Assembly: GCA_903940125.1 (NCBI GenBank)
Contig: CAJAJL010000065.1
Coordinates: forward strand, 1-64,000
DNA: 64,000 nt
Origin: an uncultured Chlorobiaceae bacterium
GTDB taxonomy: Bacteria; Bacteroidota; Chlorobiia; Chlorobiales; Chlorobiaceae
Direction of reading: 5' to 3'
This document shows, in pieces, positions 37,900-47,442 of the stretch. The stretch's first letter is position 1; the number at the start of each line of letters is the position of its first letter. The position numbers and the translations under genes were made by a program. The notes below the pieces were generated by a model that ran no database searches, had not been told where the DNA came from, and was given only the letters and a program-made list of their open reading frames with translations.

Positions 37900-38892
37900 A
37901 TGCCTGAAACAATACTTCTGACTGGTTCCACTGGGTTTATTGGTTTAAGGGTGCTGGATTATCTTGCAAATAAGGGTGATATAATAAGAGTATTTCTTCG
38001 CACTGAAAGTGTCGTTGGAACTCTCCCCGAAGGTGTGGAGGTCGTTCGAGGCAGTTTCAGCGACCTGGAAGCACTTGCCTGTGCGGTACGGGGTGTTGAC
38101 AGGATAGTGCACCTCGCGGGGTTGACAAAAGCAGTTGATGAGGCAGGGTACAATGCTGGTAATGTAACACCGGTGGAAAATTTGCTTGACGCAATCAGTG
38201 AACATAACAAAACATTGAAGAGGTTTCTGTTTGTGTCATCGCTTACCGCTGCAGGTCCTGCTTCGGAAGGATTATGCGGTGTCAGGGAGTCTGATTTTCC
38301 AAATCCGGTGAGTGCTTATGGGCGAAGTAAACTAAGGGCTGAAACCCTTTGTATGGAACGATCAACTGACATTCCGATTACTATAGTTCGCCCCCCCGCT
38401 GTTTACGGACCTGGCGATCGGGATGTGCTGCAGGTTTTTCAGATGCTTGCCAAAGGGGTATTGGTGACAGCTGGCAGTGCGGCAAAGCAACGTTTCAGCA
38501 TGATTTATATTGATGATCTTGTCAGCGGTATCATGATGGCTGCCCGTGCGGATAAGAGCGTTGGCCGTATTTATTATATTACCTCTCGCCATTCATGTTC
38601 ATGGGATGACCTTATTGCCGCTTCGCAGCCGGTAATCGGTTTTAAGAAACTGCTCAAAATCTCGCTCCCTAAACCGCTGGTCTATCTTGTTGGTTTGGTG
38701 ATAGGATCGGCAGGCGTGTTTTCCGGAAAACCTTCGTTGATCAATCGCGATAAGGCGAATGAACTCGTTCAGGATTATTGGGTCTGCTCTCCTGATCGGG
38801 CTGAGCTCGATTTTGGTTTTAATGCTGGCACATCTCTTGACGAAGGTGTTGCAAAAACGATATCCTGGTATTATCGTCAAGGATGGATGTGA
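37900..38892 (+). CDS. NAD-dependent epimerase/dehydratase-like extended SDR
   Basis: An extended short-chain dehydrogenase of 330 residues. The nucleotide-binding loop is TGSTGFIG at the N-terminus. The catalytic YxxxK is in SAYGRSKLRAE and a serine precedes it (FVSSLTAAG). RPPAVYGPGDRD is the usual C-terminal family segment. A C-terminal membrane-like segment is near LPKPLVYLVGLVIGSAG. Because it is divergent from the Spt-like gene, a ceramide-reductase (CerR-like) role is possible but not shown. It is convergent with holA. Confidence 0.78.
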   Translation: MPETILLTGSTGFIGLRVLDYLANKGDIIRVFLRTESVVGTLPEGVEVVRGSFSDLEALACAVRGVDRIVHLAGLTKAVDEAGYNAGNVTPVENLLDAISEHNKTLKRFLFVSSLTAAGPASEGLCGVRESDFPNPVSAYGRSKLRAETLCMERSTDIPITIVRPPAVYGPGDRDVLQVFQMLAKGVLVTAGSAAKQRFSMIYIDDLVSGIMMAARADKSVGRIYYITSRHSCSWDDLIAASQPVIGFKKLLKISLPKPLVYLVGLVIGSAGVFSGKPSLINRDKANELVQDYWVCSPDRAELDFGFNAGTSLDEGVAKTISWYYRQGWM

Positions 38893-38922
38893 ATTCGGGA
38901 TACCCCGGTAAGATGATATTGA

Positions 38923-39963
38923 TCAGCGAAGCAGTTTCTGCATAAGGCTGAGCAGCAGATATTTTTCATCAGGATAGGGTAGCAGCCCTTTAAGCGCTGC
39001 ATCTGTTTTCCTGAGTGCAGCGACAGCGCGTTCGGTATCCTGCAGAGAAAATGATCTGGTGTATGTGAGGTAGTTTTTAACGAAGTACTCCTGCTTGCCG
39101 TACATACCGAGAATTTTGGCGATTTCTGTCGGTGGAAGTTTCCGGACATCGGGCAATGAAAGTTTCCAGAGACGCATATAAAAAGTGGTAAGAAAGCGGA
39201 CGATGTTGCCAAGCCCCTCTTTCTGTCCCTCATGATCCATGATCATGAGGGATATACCGCTGCAGAGTCTCAGATTTCGTTCAGCAAGAGCTTTTTCAAG
39301 TTCGAAGACGTTGTAGGTGCGCGATATACCGACGCATTCATAGACATCGGATGCTGTGATGCGTTTATCGATGCATCGGGCAGAGGCGTACATAATTATT
39401 TTTTCGATCTCGTGGCATATTTCCCGTGCTGATGGTTGGATATAAGTTGTAAATGCCTTGAGTGCATCAGGTTCAAATTCCCATCCGGACGATTTGGCTC
39501 TATTGGATGCAAAGATGTCAGGAGTTTTGATGATCGGGAAATCATGGCGATATTTTTTCAGCGCGCTGAAAAAATTATTTTCCAGATCTTTTTTTTCGAG
39601 CGGATCAGCATCGAATACAAGAACGGTAAATTCAGCTGGATTTTCGATATAGCTGCTGAATTTTGCATCGTGCTGTTTTTGCAGCTCTTTTGTCAAAGGT
39701 TTTTTGATTTTGTCAAATTGCCGGACAATGATAAGCTGTTTTGAGGTGAACATCGGGTATTCGGAGGCTTTCGATATCAGTTCACCCGGTGTGAAATCAG
39801 GGCCGAAAAGGATGTGCGTGTTGCATGATGCATCGCTTTCTGATGGGAACAGCGCTGTTCTGATCATGCTGGCACACTCTTCCTTAAGGTAGCTTTCAGG
39901 GCCATAAAAGAAATAAACCGGTGAAATAATTCCGGCAAGAATGTTTTTCTTCAGTGCATCCAT
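38923..39963 (-). CDS. holA: DNA polymerase III delta subunit
   Basis: The clamp-loader delta subunit, 346 residues. The start is [17 protein letters not shown], typical of HolA, with later segments [26 protein letters not shown] and [20 protein letters not shown]. It opens the sliding clamp and lacks an ATPase P-loop. It is third after pyrK and ssb on the minus strand. Confidence 0.88.
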   Translation of the reverse strand: MDALKKNILAGIISPVYFFYGPESYLKEECASMIRTALFPSESDASCNTHILFGPDFTPGELISKASEYPMFTSKQLIIVRQFDKIKKPLTKELQKQHDAKFSSYIENPAEFTVLVFDADPLEKKDLENNFFSALKKYRHDFPIIKTPDIFASNRAKSSGWEFEPDALKAFTTYIQPSAREICHEIEKIIMYASARCIDKRITASDVYECVGISRTYNVFELEKALAERNLRLCSGISLMIMDHEGQKEGLGNIVRFLTTFYMRLWKLSLPDVRKLPPTEIAKILGMYGKQEYFVKNYLTYTRSFSLQDTERAVAALRKTDAALKGLLPYPDEKYLLLSLMQKLLR

Positions 39964-40008
39964 CGGGGGTTGGGTGCAACGGATTGCACCCTGTATATTA
40001 AAGTGAAT

Positions 40009-40464
40009 TTAGAAAGGCAGGTCATCTTTTTCATCTTCAAGCAGTGGCCCCGAAGGTTGAGCTGAAAATGCAGGCGGGGTGCTTTGCGGCCGCTCATAAC
40101 TTTGTGGTGCTCCTTCGTTATATACCTGTCCGGAAGGCTTGCTATCAAGCATATTCATTTCGGTGATCACAATCTCAGTAGTGTACTGCTTCACTCCCTC
40201 TTTTTCCCAGCTTCGTGTCTGCAGTCTTCCCTCTATGTATACCTGCGATCCTTTGTGCAGATACTCTTTGCATATTTCTGCCAACCGTCCCCAGGCAACA
40301 ACTCTATGCCATTCCGTTCTCTCCTGCCACTCTCCCTGCTGGTTTTTGAACTTTTCGCTTGTTGCGACAGTAAAGTTAGAAACGGTTGTTGAACCCGCCT
40401 GACGGCTTTCCGGTTCTCCACCGAGTCTTCCGAGAAGAAATACTTTATTAACGCCTTTTGCCAT
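40009..40464 (-). CDS. ssb: Single-stranded DNA-binding protein
   Basis: An SSB of about 151 residues with an N-terminal OB fold ([52 protein letters not shown]). A glycine/proline-rich linker is followed by the acidic tail DEKDDLPF that contacts partner proteins. ATG 40464 (MAKGVNK) is chosen over an upstream TTG at 40488. It lies 45 bases ahead of holA. Confidence 0.93.
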   Translation of the reverse strand: MAKGVNKVFLLGRLGGEPESRQAGSTTVSNFTVATSEKFKNQQGEWQERTEWHRVVAWGRLAEICKEYLHKGSQVYIEGRLQTRSWEKEGVKQYTTEIVITEMNMLDSKPSGQVYNEGAPQSYERPQSTPPAFSAQPSGPLLEDEKDDLPF

Positions 40465-40537
40465 AGTGTTGTTCTCTTCGTTGATCAAAATTTTCGGGAA
40501 TTATATCTACATTGTTTAAAAGATATATCTATACCTG

Positions 40538-41332
40538 CTATACTACAAGCAGTTTTGCATCAATGACGGGGCCTTCCCGACAAAGGAGAACGGTTCGTAC
40601 ACCTTCGTCCGGAGTATTGATTTCAACGCTGCATCCGTAGCAAATGCCTATACCGCAGCCCATCACTGATTCGAGTGAGATATCACATGCTATACAGTGT
40701 TCCATGCTGAATTTTGCAAGTGCTTTCAGCATAGGATTGGGACCGCAGCCAAAAAGTTTGATGGGGCCTTCTTTTTCGATATCTGGCAGATCTCTTCGGA
40801 GCAGATCAACCACTGTACCTTTGAAGCCATTGGAACCGTCATCTGTTGCGAACCGGCAGTTACTGAGGTTTTGGGGGAGCAGATCATGTTTTGTCCGTCC
40901 ACCGATCAGGTTGATCACTGTTTTGCCTTGCGCTGCCAGTGTTTTTTCCAGAAAAAGCATTGGAGCTGTGCCGATTCCTCCAGAAACCAGAATGGCCGTG
41001 TGAAAATCATGGCTGGTAATTGCAAAAAAGTTTCCCAGCGGTCCAAGCACCATCACTGTCGAACCCTCTTTGGAATCGCTGAAAATAGCAGTGCCGCATC
41101 CAATGGATTTGACCATAATTTCAATTAGCGTTCCCTGGACGTTGTGAATGGAAAAAGGTCTTCTGAGCAATGGTTGTGATGTAGTGTTGACCTTTACATT
41201 GACAAAGTTGCCGGGTCTTGCGGTTGAAGCAATTGACGGGCAGTTCATGGTGATGATACTGACATTGCTGCTGATGCGGCGTGTCTGGACGATGGTTGCC
41301 CTGACATCGACAATAGTATTTGTTTCGAGCAT
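40538..41332 (-). CDS. pyrK: Dihydroorotate dehydrogenase electron-transfer subunit
   Basis: A 264-residue ferredoxin-reductase-like protein. The FAD-binding segment is RRPFSIHNVQG and the NAD-binding segment is ILVSGGIGTAPMLFL. The [2Fe-2S] cysteines are in MGCGIGICYGCSVE, with a last one in VLLCREGPV. PyrK pairs with PyrD of class 1B in pyrimidine synthesis and uses NAD. It is first in pyrK-ssb-holA. Confidence 0.87.
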   Translation of the reverse strand: MLETNTIVDVRATIVQTRRISSNVSIITMNCPSIASTARPGNFVNVKVNTTSQPLLRRPFSIHNVQGTLIEIMVKSIGCGTAIFSDSKEGSTVMVLGPLGNFFAITSHDFHTAILVSGGIGTAPMLFLEKTLAAQGKTVINLIGGRTKHDLLPQNLSNCRFATDDGSNGFKGTVVDLLRRDLPDIEKEGPIKLFGCGPNPMLKALAKFSMEHCIACDISLESVMGCGIGICYGCSVEINTPDEGVRTVLLCREGPVIDAKLLVV

Positions 41333-41663
41333 AACGGGGCTCTTCAGAAAAAGTGAAAGTGCATTACTGAGATGGAATAATTAAGCGAGTGGAGCGCTCA
41401 TTTGCAAGCCATTCTCTGACATTCCGTTATTGAGGCACCTTTCTTTCATTGTTAATCCGCTCATTTGCATCAGTTGCATCAAAAGGTCGATCGCTCAATT
41501 GCTTTCCGGCGAATAATCATTGCAGAAAAAAAATAATAACAGGGATTAAAATTTTTAACATTGCCTGAAGTGTGTATGTTTGTTTCTTTTGTAGTGTCAT
41601 TTCAGAGTTATATCTTTGACTCTTATGATTTTTCCTCTGTATACCTAAATCAATGTTTGGTTC
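41333..41663. promoter_or_regulatory. Divergent regulatory region, pyrK / ArsA-like gene
   Basis: This 331-base gap must hold promoters for both divergent genes. CGCTCATTTGCA occurs at 41395-41406 and again at 41458-41469. CGCTCAATTGC occurs at 41492-41502. Spacings of 63 and 34 bases are close to whole helical turns, as expected for a regulator binding one DNA face. TTTGACTC near 41615 could be part of a -35 element of the plus-strand promoter. No known regulator is named. Confidence 0.45.
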
Positions 41664-42890
41664 ATGCGTATTTTAACGTTCACAGGTAAAGGCGGGGTAG
41701 GCAAAACCAGTGTTTCTGCGGCTACGTCTGTCCGCTTGTCTCAGTTGGGCTATCGTACCCTTGTCCTCTCAACCGATCCCGCTCACAGCCTTTCGGATTC
41801 ATTTAACCTCCCTCTCGGCGCAGAACCGACAAAGATCAAGGAAAATCTCGATGCAATTGAGGTCAATCCATACGTGGATCTCAAGCAGAATTGGCATTCT
41901 GTACAGAAGTATTATACAAGGATTTTTATGGCCCAGGGTGTTTCAGGAGTCATGGCTGATGAAATGACCATTCTGCCAGGAATGGAAGAGCTTTTTTCCC
42001 TCTTACGTATCAAACGGTATAAAGCCTCCGGTCTTTATGATGTTCTGGTGCTTGATACTGCCCCGACAGGGGAGACCTTAAGGCTGCTTTCACTCCCCGA
42101 TACCCTTGCATGGGGGATGAAAGCGGTGAAAAATGTCAATAAATATCTTATCAAGCCGCTCAGTAAACCTCTGTCGAGGATGTCTGATAAAATTGCATTT
42201 TTTATTCCTCCCGCAGATGCCCTGGATTCAGTTGATCAGGTATTTGATGAACTCGAAGATATCCGCGATATTCTTACTGATAATAAAAAATCTACTGTTA
42301 GACTGGTGATGAATGCAGAGAAGATGTCGATCAAGGAAACCATGCGTGCATTGACTTATCTGAACCTTTACGGCTTCAAGGTAGATATGGTTCTTGTCAA
42401 CAGGCTGCTTGATATCAACGAGGATTGTGGATATCAGGAGAATTGGAAAGCCATTCAACAGAAATACCTTGGTGAGATAGAAGAAGGGTTCTCTCCTCTT
42501 CCTGTAAAAAAACTCAGGATGTACGAGCAGGAAATTGTCGGTCTCAAGTCGCTTGAAATGTTTGCTAAAGACATGTATGGTGATAGTGATCCTTCAGATA
42601 TGATGTATGACGAACCGCCGATCAAGTTTGTCCGCAATGGAAATGTCTATGAGGTGCAGTTGAAGCTGATGTTTGCCAATCCTGTCGATATCGATGTATG
42701 GGTGACCGGCGATGAACTCTATGTCCAGATTGGTAATCAGCGTAAAATCATCACACTTCCTATCAGTCTGACCGGTCTTGAGCCAGGGGATGCAGTTTTT
42801 AAGGAAAAGTGGCTTCACATTCCCTTTGATCTTGATCGTCACGAGGAGAGCCGGATGCAAAAAGAGCAAAAAGCGTATGATAGAGGCTAA
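41664..42890 (+). CDS. ArsA/Get3-like ATPase, chlorosome-linked (first copy)
   Basis: A 408-residue P-loop ATPase of the ArsA/Get3 group. The deviant Walker A is [10 protein letters not shown] at residues 8-17. Switch motifs are STDPAHSLSDSF and DTAPTGETLRLL. After about residue 330 a beta-rich tail (VDIDVWVTGDELYVQIGNQR) resembles the Hsp20-like C-terminal domain of some ArsA proteins. Only one cysteine is present (EDCGY), so neither the arsenite-binding cysteines of ArsA nor the zinc CxxC of Get3 is there. Arsenic transport is unlikely. It lies 128 bases ahead of csmC. A role in delivering or assembling chlorosome envelope proteins is inference from position. Confidence 0.85.
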   Translation: MRILTFTGKGGVGKTSVSAATSVRLSQLGYRTLVLSTDPAHSLSDSFNLPLGAEPTKIKENLDAIEVNPYVDLKQNWHSVQKYYTRIFMAQGVSGVMADEMTILPGMEELFSLLRIKRYKASGLYDVLVLDTAPTGETLRLLSLPDTLAWGMKAVKNVNKYLIKPLSKPLSRMSDKIAFFIPPADALDSVDQVFDELEDIRDILTDNKKSTVRLVMNAEKMSIKETMRALTYLNLYGFKVDMVLVNRLLDINEDCGYQENWKAIQQKYLGEIEEGFSPLPVKKLRMYEQEIVGLKSLEMFAKDMYGDSDPSDMMYDEPPIKFVRNGNVYEVQLKLMFANPVDIDVWVTGDELYVQIGNQRKIITLPISLTGLEPGDAVFKEKWLHIPFDLDRHEESRMQKEQKAYDRG

Positions 42891-43018
42891 ATTCTCAAGG
42901 TGAAGAGCACTTGTTTAGATCAATTTTTATGTTTATGTTTTTAACATATAAGTTCATTATCACATAATCATAACAGAGGCACTGTTTAAACAGATGTCTC
43001 ATTTCCTTGGAGAGTAGA

Positions 43019-43438
43019 ATGTCGGAATCGTACCAGAAACTTCGTAAGGATTTCAAAGAGCTTGACTTTACTGATCGCCTTACGTTTCTTGCTGAAAGCG
43101 TTCTTTTAACTGGTCAGAGTGCAGTTGTTGGTGGCCTGAATCTTGCAGGCAATGTGTTTGATACAGTAACCGGCACCGTAGGTGCTGTTATTGATGCTTC
43201 AGGTATCGGGAATCTTCTCGGCAGTACAGGTGGTGTCGTTGGTGAGACCATCGACCGCGTTGCGATTACTGTTAAAGATGCATCAAGAACCGCAAACGAG
43301 TTGTATGCAAGCGCTGTTGAAACTGTTGAAAATGCTACAGGAAATGCCGCAACGGCGGTAGGAGATGCAGGGGTATCTGCTTCTGAAGTAGTCAAGAATT
43401 TTACCGGATCCTTTCAGAAAGGTCCGATAAGAAAATAG
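43019..43438 (+). CDS. csmC: Chlorosome envelope protein C
   Basis: A 139-residue chlorosome envelope protein. The start is ATG 43019 ([17 protein letters not shown]), with GGAGAG close upstream. The central part is small-residue-rich and hydrophobic ([31 protein letters not shown]), as expected for a protein in the lipid monolayer around BChl aggregates. CsmC is known to sit immediately upstream of csmA in Chlorobium, as here. It belongs to the CsmC/CsmD family. Confidence 0.87.
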   Translation: MSESYQKLRKDFKELDFTDRLTFLAESVLLTGQSAVVGGLNLAGNVFDTVTGTVGAVIDASGIGNLLGSTGGVVGETIDRVAITVKDASRTANELYASAVETVENATGNAATAVGDAGVSASEVVKNFTGSFQKGPIRK

Positions 43439-43588
43439 AAGTACTCCGTTTGTACTTACAGTTCATTTTTCTGTTGTAGGAAGAACAATCTTTTTCTTTT
43501 GTTTTTTTGTTTATTACCGTAAATTACTAAAAGAATAGTCTTTTAACTTTCTGATAACTTTCCAATAATTAAATTCCAAGGAGGAATT

Positions 43589-43834
43589 ATGAGTGGTGGT
43601 GGCGTTTTTACCGATATCCTGGCTGCAGCCGGACGTATTTTTGAAGTTATGGTTGAAGGGCATTGGGAAACCGTCGGTATGCTGTTTGATTCTTTAGGCA
43701 AAGGTACCATGAGAATCAATCGCAATGCTTATGGTAGTTTGGGCGGAGGCGGAACAAGCCTTCGTGGATCATCACCAGAAGTTACAGGCTATGCTGTTCC
43801 TTCAAAAGAAGTAACATCAAAGTTTGCGAAATAA
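43589..43834 (+). CDS. csmA: Chlorosome baseplate protein A precursor
   Basis: An 81-residue precursor. The chain starts [18 protein letters not shown]. His25 in [10 protein letters not shown] is the BChl a ligand of the baseplate. The final 20 residues, from [10 protein letters not shown] to SKFAK, match the C-terminal propeptide that is removed in known CsmA, leaving a mature protein of about 61 residues. A perfect AAGGAGG lies upstream, fitting very high expression. CsmA forms the paracrystalline plate that passes energy from antenna BChl to the FMO protein. It follows csmC by 150 bases and ends at its own terminator. Confidence 0.97.
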   Translation: MSGGGVFTDILAAAGRIFEVMVEGHWETVGMLFDSLGKGTMRINRNAYGSLGGGGTSLRGSSPEVTGYAVPSKEVTSKFAK

Positions 43835-43856
43835 GCACCGAAACATGTCCGTTTTC

Positions 43857-43895
43857 AGGCAGTGAAACGTATTTGGTTTCACTGCCTTTTTTATT
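43857..43895 (+). terminator. Terminator of csmA
   Basis: AGGCAGTGAAAC, GTATTTG, GTTTCACTGCCT: a perfect 12-bp stem, then TTTTTTATTTT. It closes the csmC-csmA unit 23 bases after the csmA stop, so the next gene needs its own promoter in the 200-base gap. Confidence 0.92.
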
Positions 43896-44112
43896 TTGGC
43901 AGTAGTAAGCCCATCTCGAAAAACAGCCTCCTTCTTTCATTTGATGCATGATGTCCGCTCTTGCTTTTTTATCTCCAGTCCTGTTTAAAATCAGCCTTAA
44001 TAGTTTATGAAGTCGAAAGCACTTCGGTTAATCGAGTAATTTCTGTTTATTCTAAAAATTTGATAGATTTCGGCTCAAAGTCCCAATAGTATTAAGTGAA
44101 CGAGTGTGGTTA

Positions 44113-45651
44113 ATGGCTAATTTATCTTTGTATATCTCAGCGCAGACTGAACAGGATGATGTAACTGAGTTTTTTCAGAAGCGCCTCATGAATGCGGATG
44201 AGAATCCCATTGCATTTTTTGAAGGTGTTTTTTATGAATCACATCAGGAACGCGTAGGTAATATTGCTTTTCAGGATTACTTGATTTATACTGACAAGGC
44301 GGTATATTTTTGGGCAAGAGGTTCCAGTAGAGATTATCTTGATAGATTTGATCTAGGTTCCGTTTCAGTCAACAGTCGGAATAAAGATCATGATTTTGCG
44401 ACCCTTAATTTTAAGATTCGTCGTGATGGGAAGGATCCTGTTTATGTGATATTTGACATGGTGGAACTTGGGGAGGCTGAATTGATATCACGCCTTCAAA
44501 CTGTTATTGAGTCAATTATAGAAGAACACCTTGGTCTTAATTATTGCAAGGAACTGCCTGATGATGTTGCTGATATAGTTCTTCGTGGAGCTCGAGGAAT
44601 ATGTGTTCCACAAGCAATTTCTGTTCGTTTTGATGCTCCAAATATTGCTCAGCAGGAAAGCCATATAGGGTATGGTCAGGATCTGCTTGAGCAGTACAAG
44701 GCGAATATCGGATATGCCTCTCCTGAGCAGCCACAGCATTACAGCGGACAACCTGCGGGTGGAGCAAAGGGTGGAGAACGTCAGTCCGGGGGCTTTTCCC
44801 CTGCAGATGCTTTAAAGGGAATTGAAAATATTCTTCCCAAGGACCCGGCTTCACTGAAACGAATTGCCGAATCAATAAAAGAGATGGTTGGCGATGCTCC
44901 GTTCAAAATTCGTGAACAACTTAAGAATGATCTGCAGCATGTTCCCGGTATGCTCACAGCTCTCAATGAACTGGTTATCAGTATTGCTGATAATCCACAG
45001 GCTGAGCGCTTTGTTCTGAATATTGTTAAAACTGCTGTGCGCAATGACGGGATGATCGGTTCGGTTAACAAACTTATGAAACTGACTTCCAGTTTTGGTG
45101 GAGGGGGAAAGAAATCAGCACAGAAGAGTTCGTCAAGAACCGGCGTTCATGACTCAAATGATGATTTGCCGAAGAATCAGCAACGACGCAGAGTCGATGA
45201 CGATAGTGAAAGCACGGTGAGAAGAAAGAGTATTCATATTAAAAGTGATGATGAAGCAACATTGAATGATGATTGTTTCGGGAATGATATTGGTGGAAGG
45301 CAAGAGAATACCATCTCTGCGGCATCTGCAAAAAACATGAAGATTATGGGCGACGTTGATGAAGATGCCGCTCCAAAACGTAAAAAGCTTACGATAAAAA
45401 CTGATGATGAGAGTACGCCATCCCTTGTGAAAAACATGATGAGTATGGATGACTTGATCGTTGAGGATCGAGTTGATAAAAGTACCACAGGTGTACACCG
45501 GAAAAAAATCAGGATTATGGCGGATACGGAACCGGAAAGTACTCATCCGTCTGCAGCGGCTTCCTCGGCGCCGTTATCAGATAGCAAAGCCGTTGATCCC
45601 GGTAAAGTTACTGGGGGTGAATATGATAACGAAGGACAAACTCAACGGTAA
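44113..45651 (+). CDS. Unknown chlorosome-cluster protein with repeated charged tail
   Basis: About 512 residues from ATG 44113 ([16 protein letters not shown]); GTG 44104 is an alternative. Residues 1-150 look like a compact beta-rich domain ([34 protein letters not shown]) possibly of the bacterial PH/GRAM-like kind. A Gln/Gly-rich linker and a helical segment ([20 protein letters not shown] to SSFGGGGKK) follow. The last 160 residues are disordered and charged, with recurring units: [38 protein letters not shown] and a weaker [11 protein letters not shown]. No signal peptide or membrane segment. I do not recognise the family. It lies between csmA and the second ArsA-like gene, so a role in chlorosome assembly is plausible but unproved. 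Confidence 0.75.
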   Translation: MANLSLYISAQTEQDDVTEFFQKRLMNADENPIAFFEGVFYESHQERVGNIAFQDYLIYTDKAVYFWARGSSRDYLDRFDLGSVSVNSRNKDHDFATLNFKIRRDGKDPVYVIFDMVELGEAELISRLQTVIESIIEEHLGLNYCKELPDDVADIVLRGARGICVPQAISVRFDAPNIAQQESHIGYGQDLLEQYKANIGYASPEQPQHYSGQPAGGAKGGERQSGGFSPADALKGIENILPKDPASLKRIAESIKEMVGDAPFKIREQLKNDLQHVPGMLTALNELVISIADNPQAERFVLNIVKTAVRNDGMIGSVNKLMKLTSSFGGGGKKSAQKSSSRTGVHDSNDDLPKNQQRRRVDDDSESTVRRKSIHIKSDDEATLNDDCFGNDIGGRQENTISAASAKNMKIMGDVDEDAAPKRKKLTIKTDDESTPSLVKNMMSMDDLIVEDRVDKSTTGVHRKKIRIMADTEPESTHPSAAASSAPLSDSKAVDPGKVTGGEYDNEGQTQR

Positions 45652-45698
45652 CAAGCGTTCATTCAAAATCAAGTCCACTCAATAGTTTTATAATAAAC

Positions 45699-46853
45699 AT
45701 GAGAATTATTCTTTACTTGGGTAAAGGAGGGGTAGGAAAAACTACCGTGTCAGCTGCAACTGCAACTGCAATCGCCCGGAAAGGGCAGCGTGTTTTGATT
45801 ATGAGTACCGATGTAGCTCACAGTCTTGCCGATGCATTGAGCGTTGAGCTCTCTTCAACTCCGGTAGAAGTTGAAAAGAATCTTTTTGCCATGGAGGTGA
45901 ATGTTCTTGCGGAAATAAGGGAGAACTGGAGTGAGCTTTATTCCTATTTCTCTTCGATTTTAATGCATGATGGTGCGAATGAAGTTGTCGCAGAAGAACT
46001 TGCGATTATGCCTGGTATGGAGGAGATGATAAGTCTGCGTTATATCTGGAAGGCTGCCAAGTCAGGTAATTATGATGTGGTTGTTGTTGATGCCGCACCA
46101 ACAGGTGAGACTATGCGTTTGCTGGGAATGCCGGAATCTTATGGATGGTATGCAGATAAAATAGGCGGTTGGCACTCTAAAGCTATTGGTTTTGCTGCTC
46201 CTTTGTTGAGTAAATTTATGCCGAAGAAAAATATCTTCAAGCTTATGCCCGAGGTGAATTCGCATATGAAAGAACTCCATGCCATGCTTCAGGATAAATC
46301 CATAACGACATTCAGGGTAGTGCTGAATCCCGAAAATATGGTTATCAAGGAAGCCTTGCGGGTGCAGACCTACCTCAACCTGTTTGGTTATAAGCTTGAT
46401 GCGGCAGTTGTTAACAAGATTCTTCCTCAAAGTTCATCTGATGACTACCTGCAGAGCCTTATAGATATTCAGAGTAAATATCTCAGGGTCATTGATAACT
46501 GCTTCTATCCTGTGCCGATTTTCAAGGCCAAACAATCAATAGCTGAAATCATCAATACCGACAGACTCTATGAATTGAGTCAGCAAATTTTTGAGGATAA
46601 AAATCCAGCTGATGTGCTTTACATTGATGACAAGACTCAGTTGCTGGAGAAGGTCGATGGCAAATATGTACTGAGCCTTTATCTGCCGAATGTTGAGGTG
46701 ACAAAACTTAATGTGAATATCAAGGGAGATGAGCTGCTTGTGGATATCAACAACTTCCGCAAAAGCATTATTCTTCCAAATGTTCTGGTTGGTCGAAAGA
46801 CTGAAGGTGCCGACTTTGCTGAAGGCAACCTTAACATCACTTTTGCCAACTGA
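45699..46853 (+). CDS. ArsA/Get3-like ATPase, chlorosome-linked (second copy)
   Basis: A 384-residue paralogue of the gene at 41664. Walker A is [10 protein letters not shown]; the switch motif is [13 protein letters not shown], where the usual Pro is Val, and [12 protein letters not shown] follows. The Hsp20-like tail is [20 protein letters not shown]. It too has a single cysteine (DNCFYP) and lacks metal-binding Cys sets. It begins 47 bases after the repeated-tail protein, so the two are likely co-transcribed. With the first copy it brackets csmC, csmA and the unknown gene. ArsA/Get3 proteins form dimers, and the two copies may form a heterodimer; that is inference. Confidence 0.85.
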   Translation: MRIILYLGKGGVGKTTVSAATATAIARKGQRVLIMSTDVAHSLADALSVELSSTPVEVEKNLFAMEVNVLAEIRENWSELYSYFSSILMHDGANEVVAEELAIMPGMEEMISLRYIWKAAKSGNYDVVVVDAAPTGETMRLLGMPESYGWYADKIGGWHSKAIGFAAPLLSKFMPKKNIFKLMPEVNSHMKELHAMLQDKSITTFRVVLNPENMVIKEALRVQTYLNLFGYKLDAAVVNKILPQSSSDDYLQSLIDIQSKYLRVIDNCFYPVPIFKAKQSIAEIINTDRLYELSQQIFEDKNPADVLYIDDKTQLLEKVDGKYVLSLYLPNVEVTKLNVNIKGDELLVDINNFRKSIILPNVLVGRKTEGADFAEGNLNITFAN

Positions 46854-46893
46854 TTTAGCCGCAATACACTATAGCTGAGCTAATCCGCGCATA

Positions 46894-47442
46894 TCAAAAA
46901 GACAGACTGTTTTCGGAAGCAGTCTGTTTTTGTTTTATGGCAACGGTTTCTTTTACTCGTATCAGTACTGATCGGTCAGTGCAGCATTCGAGCAACTGCA
47001 GGATGGTTTGCTGCATTGCAGGGTGCAGCGGATTGGCAATGTCAAGCAAAGGAATAAGCACAAATTTTCTATGATGCATTTCGGAATGAGGGATAGAAAG
47101 CGTTCCGGTGTGGATACACAGGTCATCATACAGAAGAATGTCGAGGTCAATGACTCTTGGACTCCATCGAGGATAAGCATCAGGTCGTCCCAGTTCCTGC
47201 TCAATAATTTTGCAATACCGGCGAAGTGTTTCAGGAGGAAGGGTGGTCTCAAGAAGGACGACTCCGTTATAAAATCGGTTCTGTTCAGTTTCACCGACCG
47301 GTTCGGTCATATAGATCGATGATACTCTGTAAACTGATGTGTTCGCAAGAAGAGTGAGCCGGTCAACGGCTGCCTGAAGGTGATAGAGACGGTTTCCAAC
47401 ATTAGAACCGATTCCGAGAAATACCTTGTGCTTCCGCATCAT
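46894..47442 (-). CDS. folK: 6-hydroxymethyl-dihydropterin pyrophosphokinase
   Basis: A 182-residue HPPK in folate synthesis. Visible motifs are VFLGIGSNVGNRLYHL, MTEPVGETEQNRFYN and the ATP/Mg motif SPRVIDLDILLYDD, followed by IPHSEMHHRKFVLIPLLDI. It starts directly after the folB stop codon on the same strand, showing translational coupling. Its last codons form part of the terminator hairpin. Confidence 0.92.
   Translation of the reverse strand: MMRKHKVFLGIGSNVGNRLYHLQAAVDRLTLLANTSVYRVSSIYMTEPVGETEQNRFYNGVVLLETTLPPETLRRYCKIIEQELGRPDAYPRWSPRVIDLDILLYDDLCIHTGTLSIPHSEMHHRKFVLIPLLDIANPLHPAMQQTILQLLECCTDRSVLIRVKETVAIKQKQTASENSLSF
46896..46936. terminator. Bidirectional terminator between ArsA-like gene and folK
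   Basis: ACAGACTG and CAGTCTGT, with A-run and T-run flanks, form a stem with a 10-base loop and one bulged G. It ends the ATPase transcript. The folK stop (46894) lies at its far edge, so the folK C-terminal codons are part of the stem. Confidence 0.8.

Noticed and set aside
41664-46853. Arsenic-resistance operon
   Set aside because: The two ArsA-like ATPases lack the arsenite-binding cysteines and no arsB, arsC or arsR is near; the neighbours are chlorosome genes.
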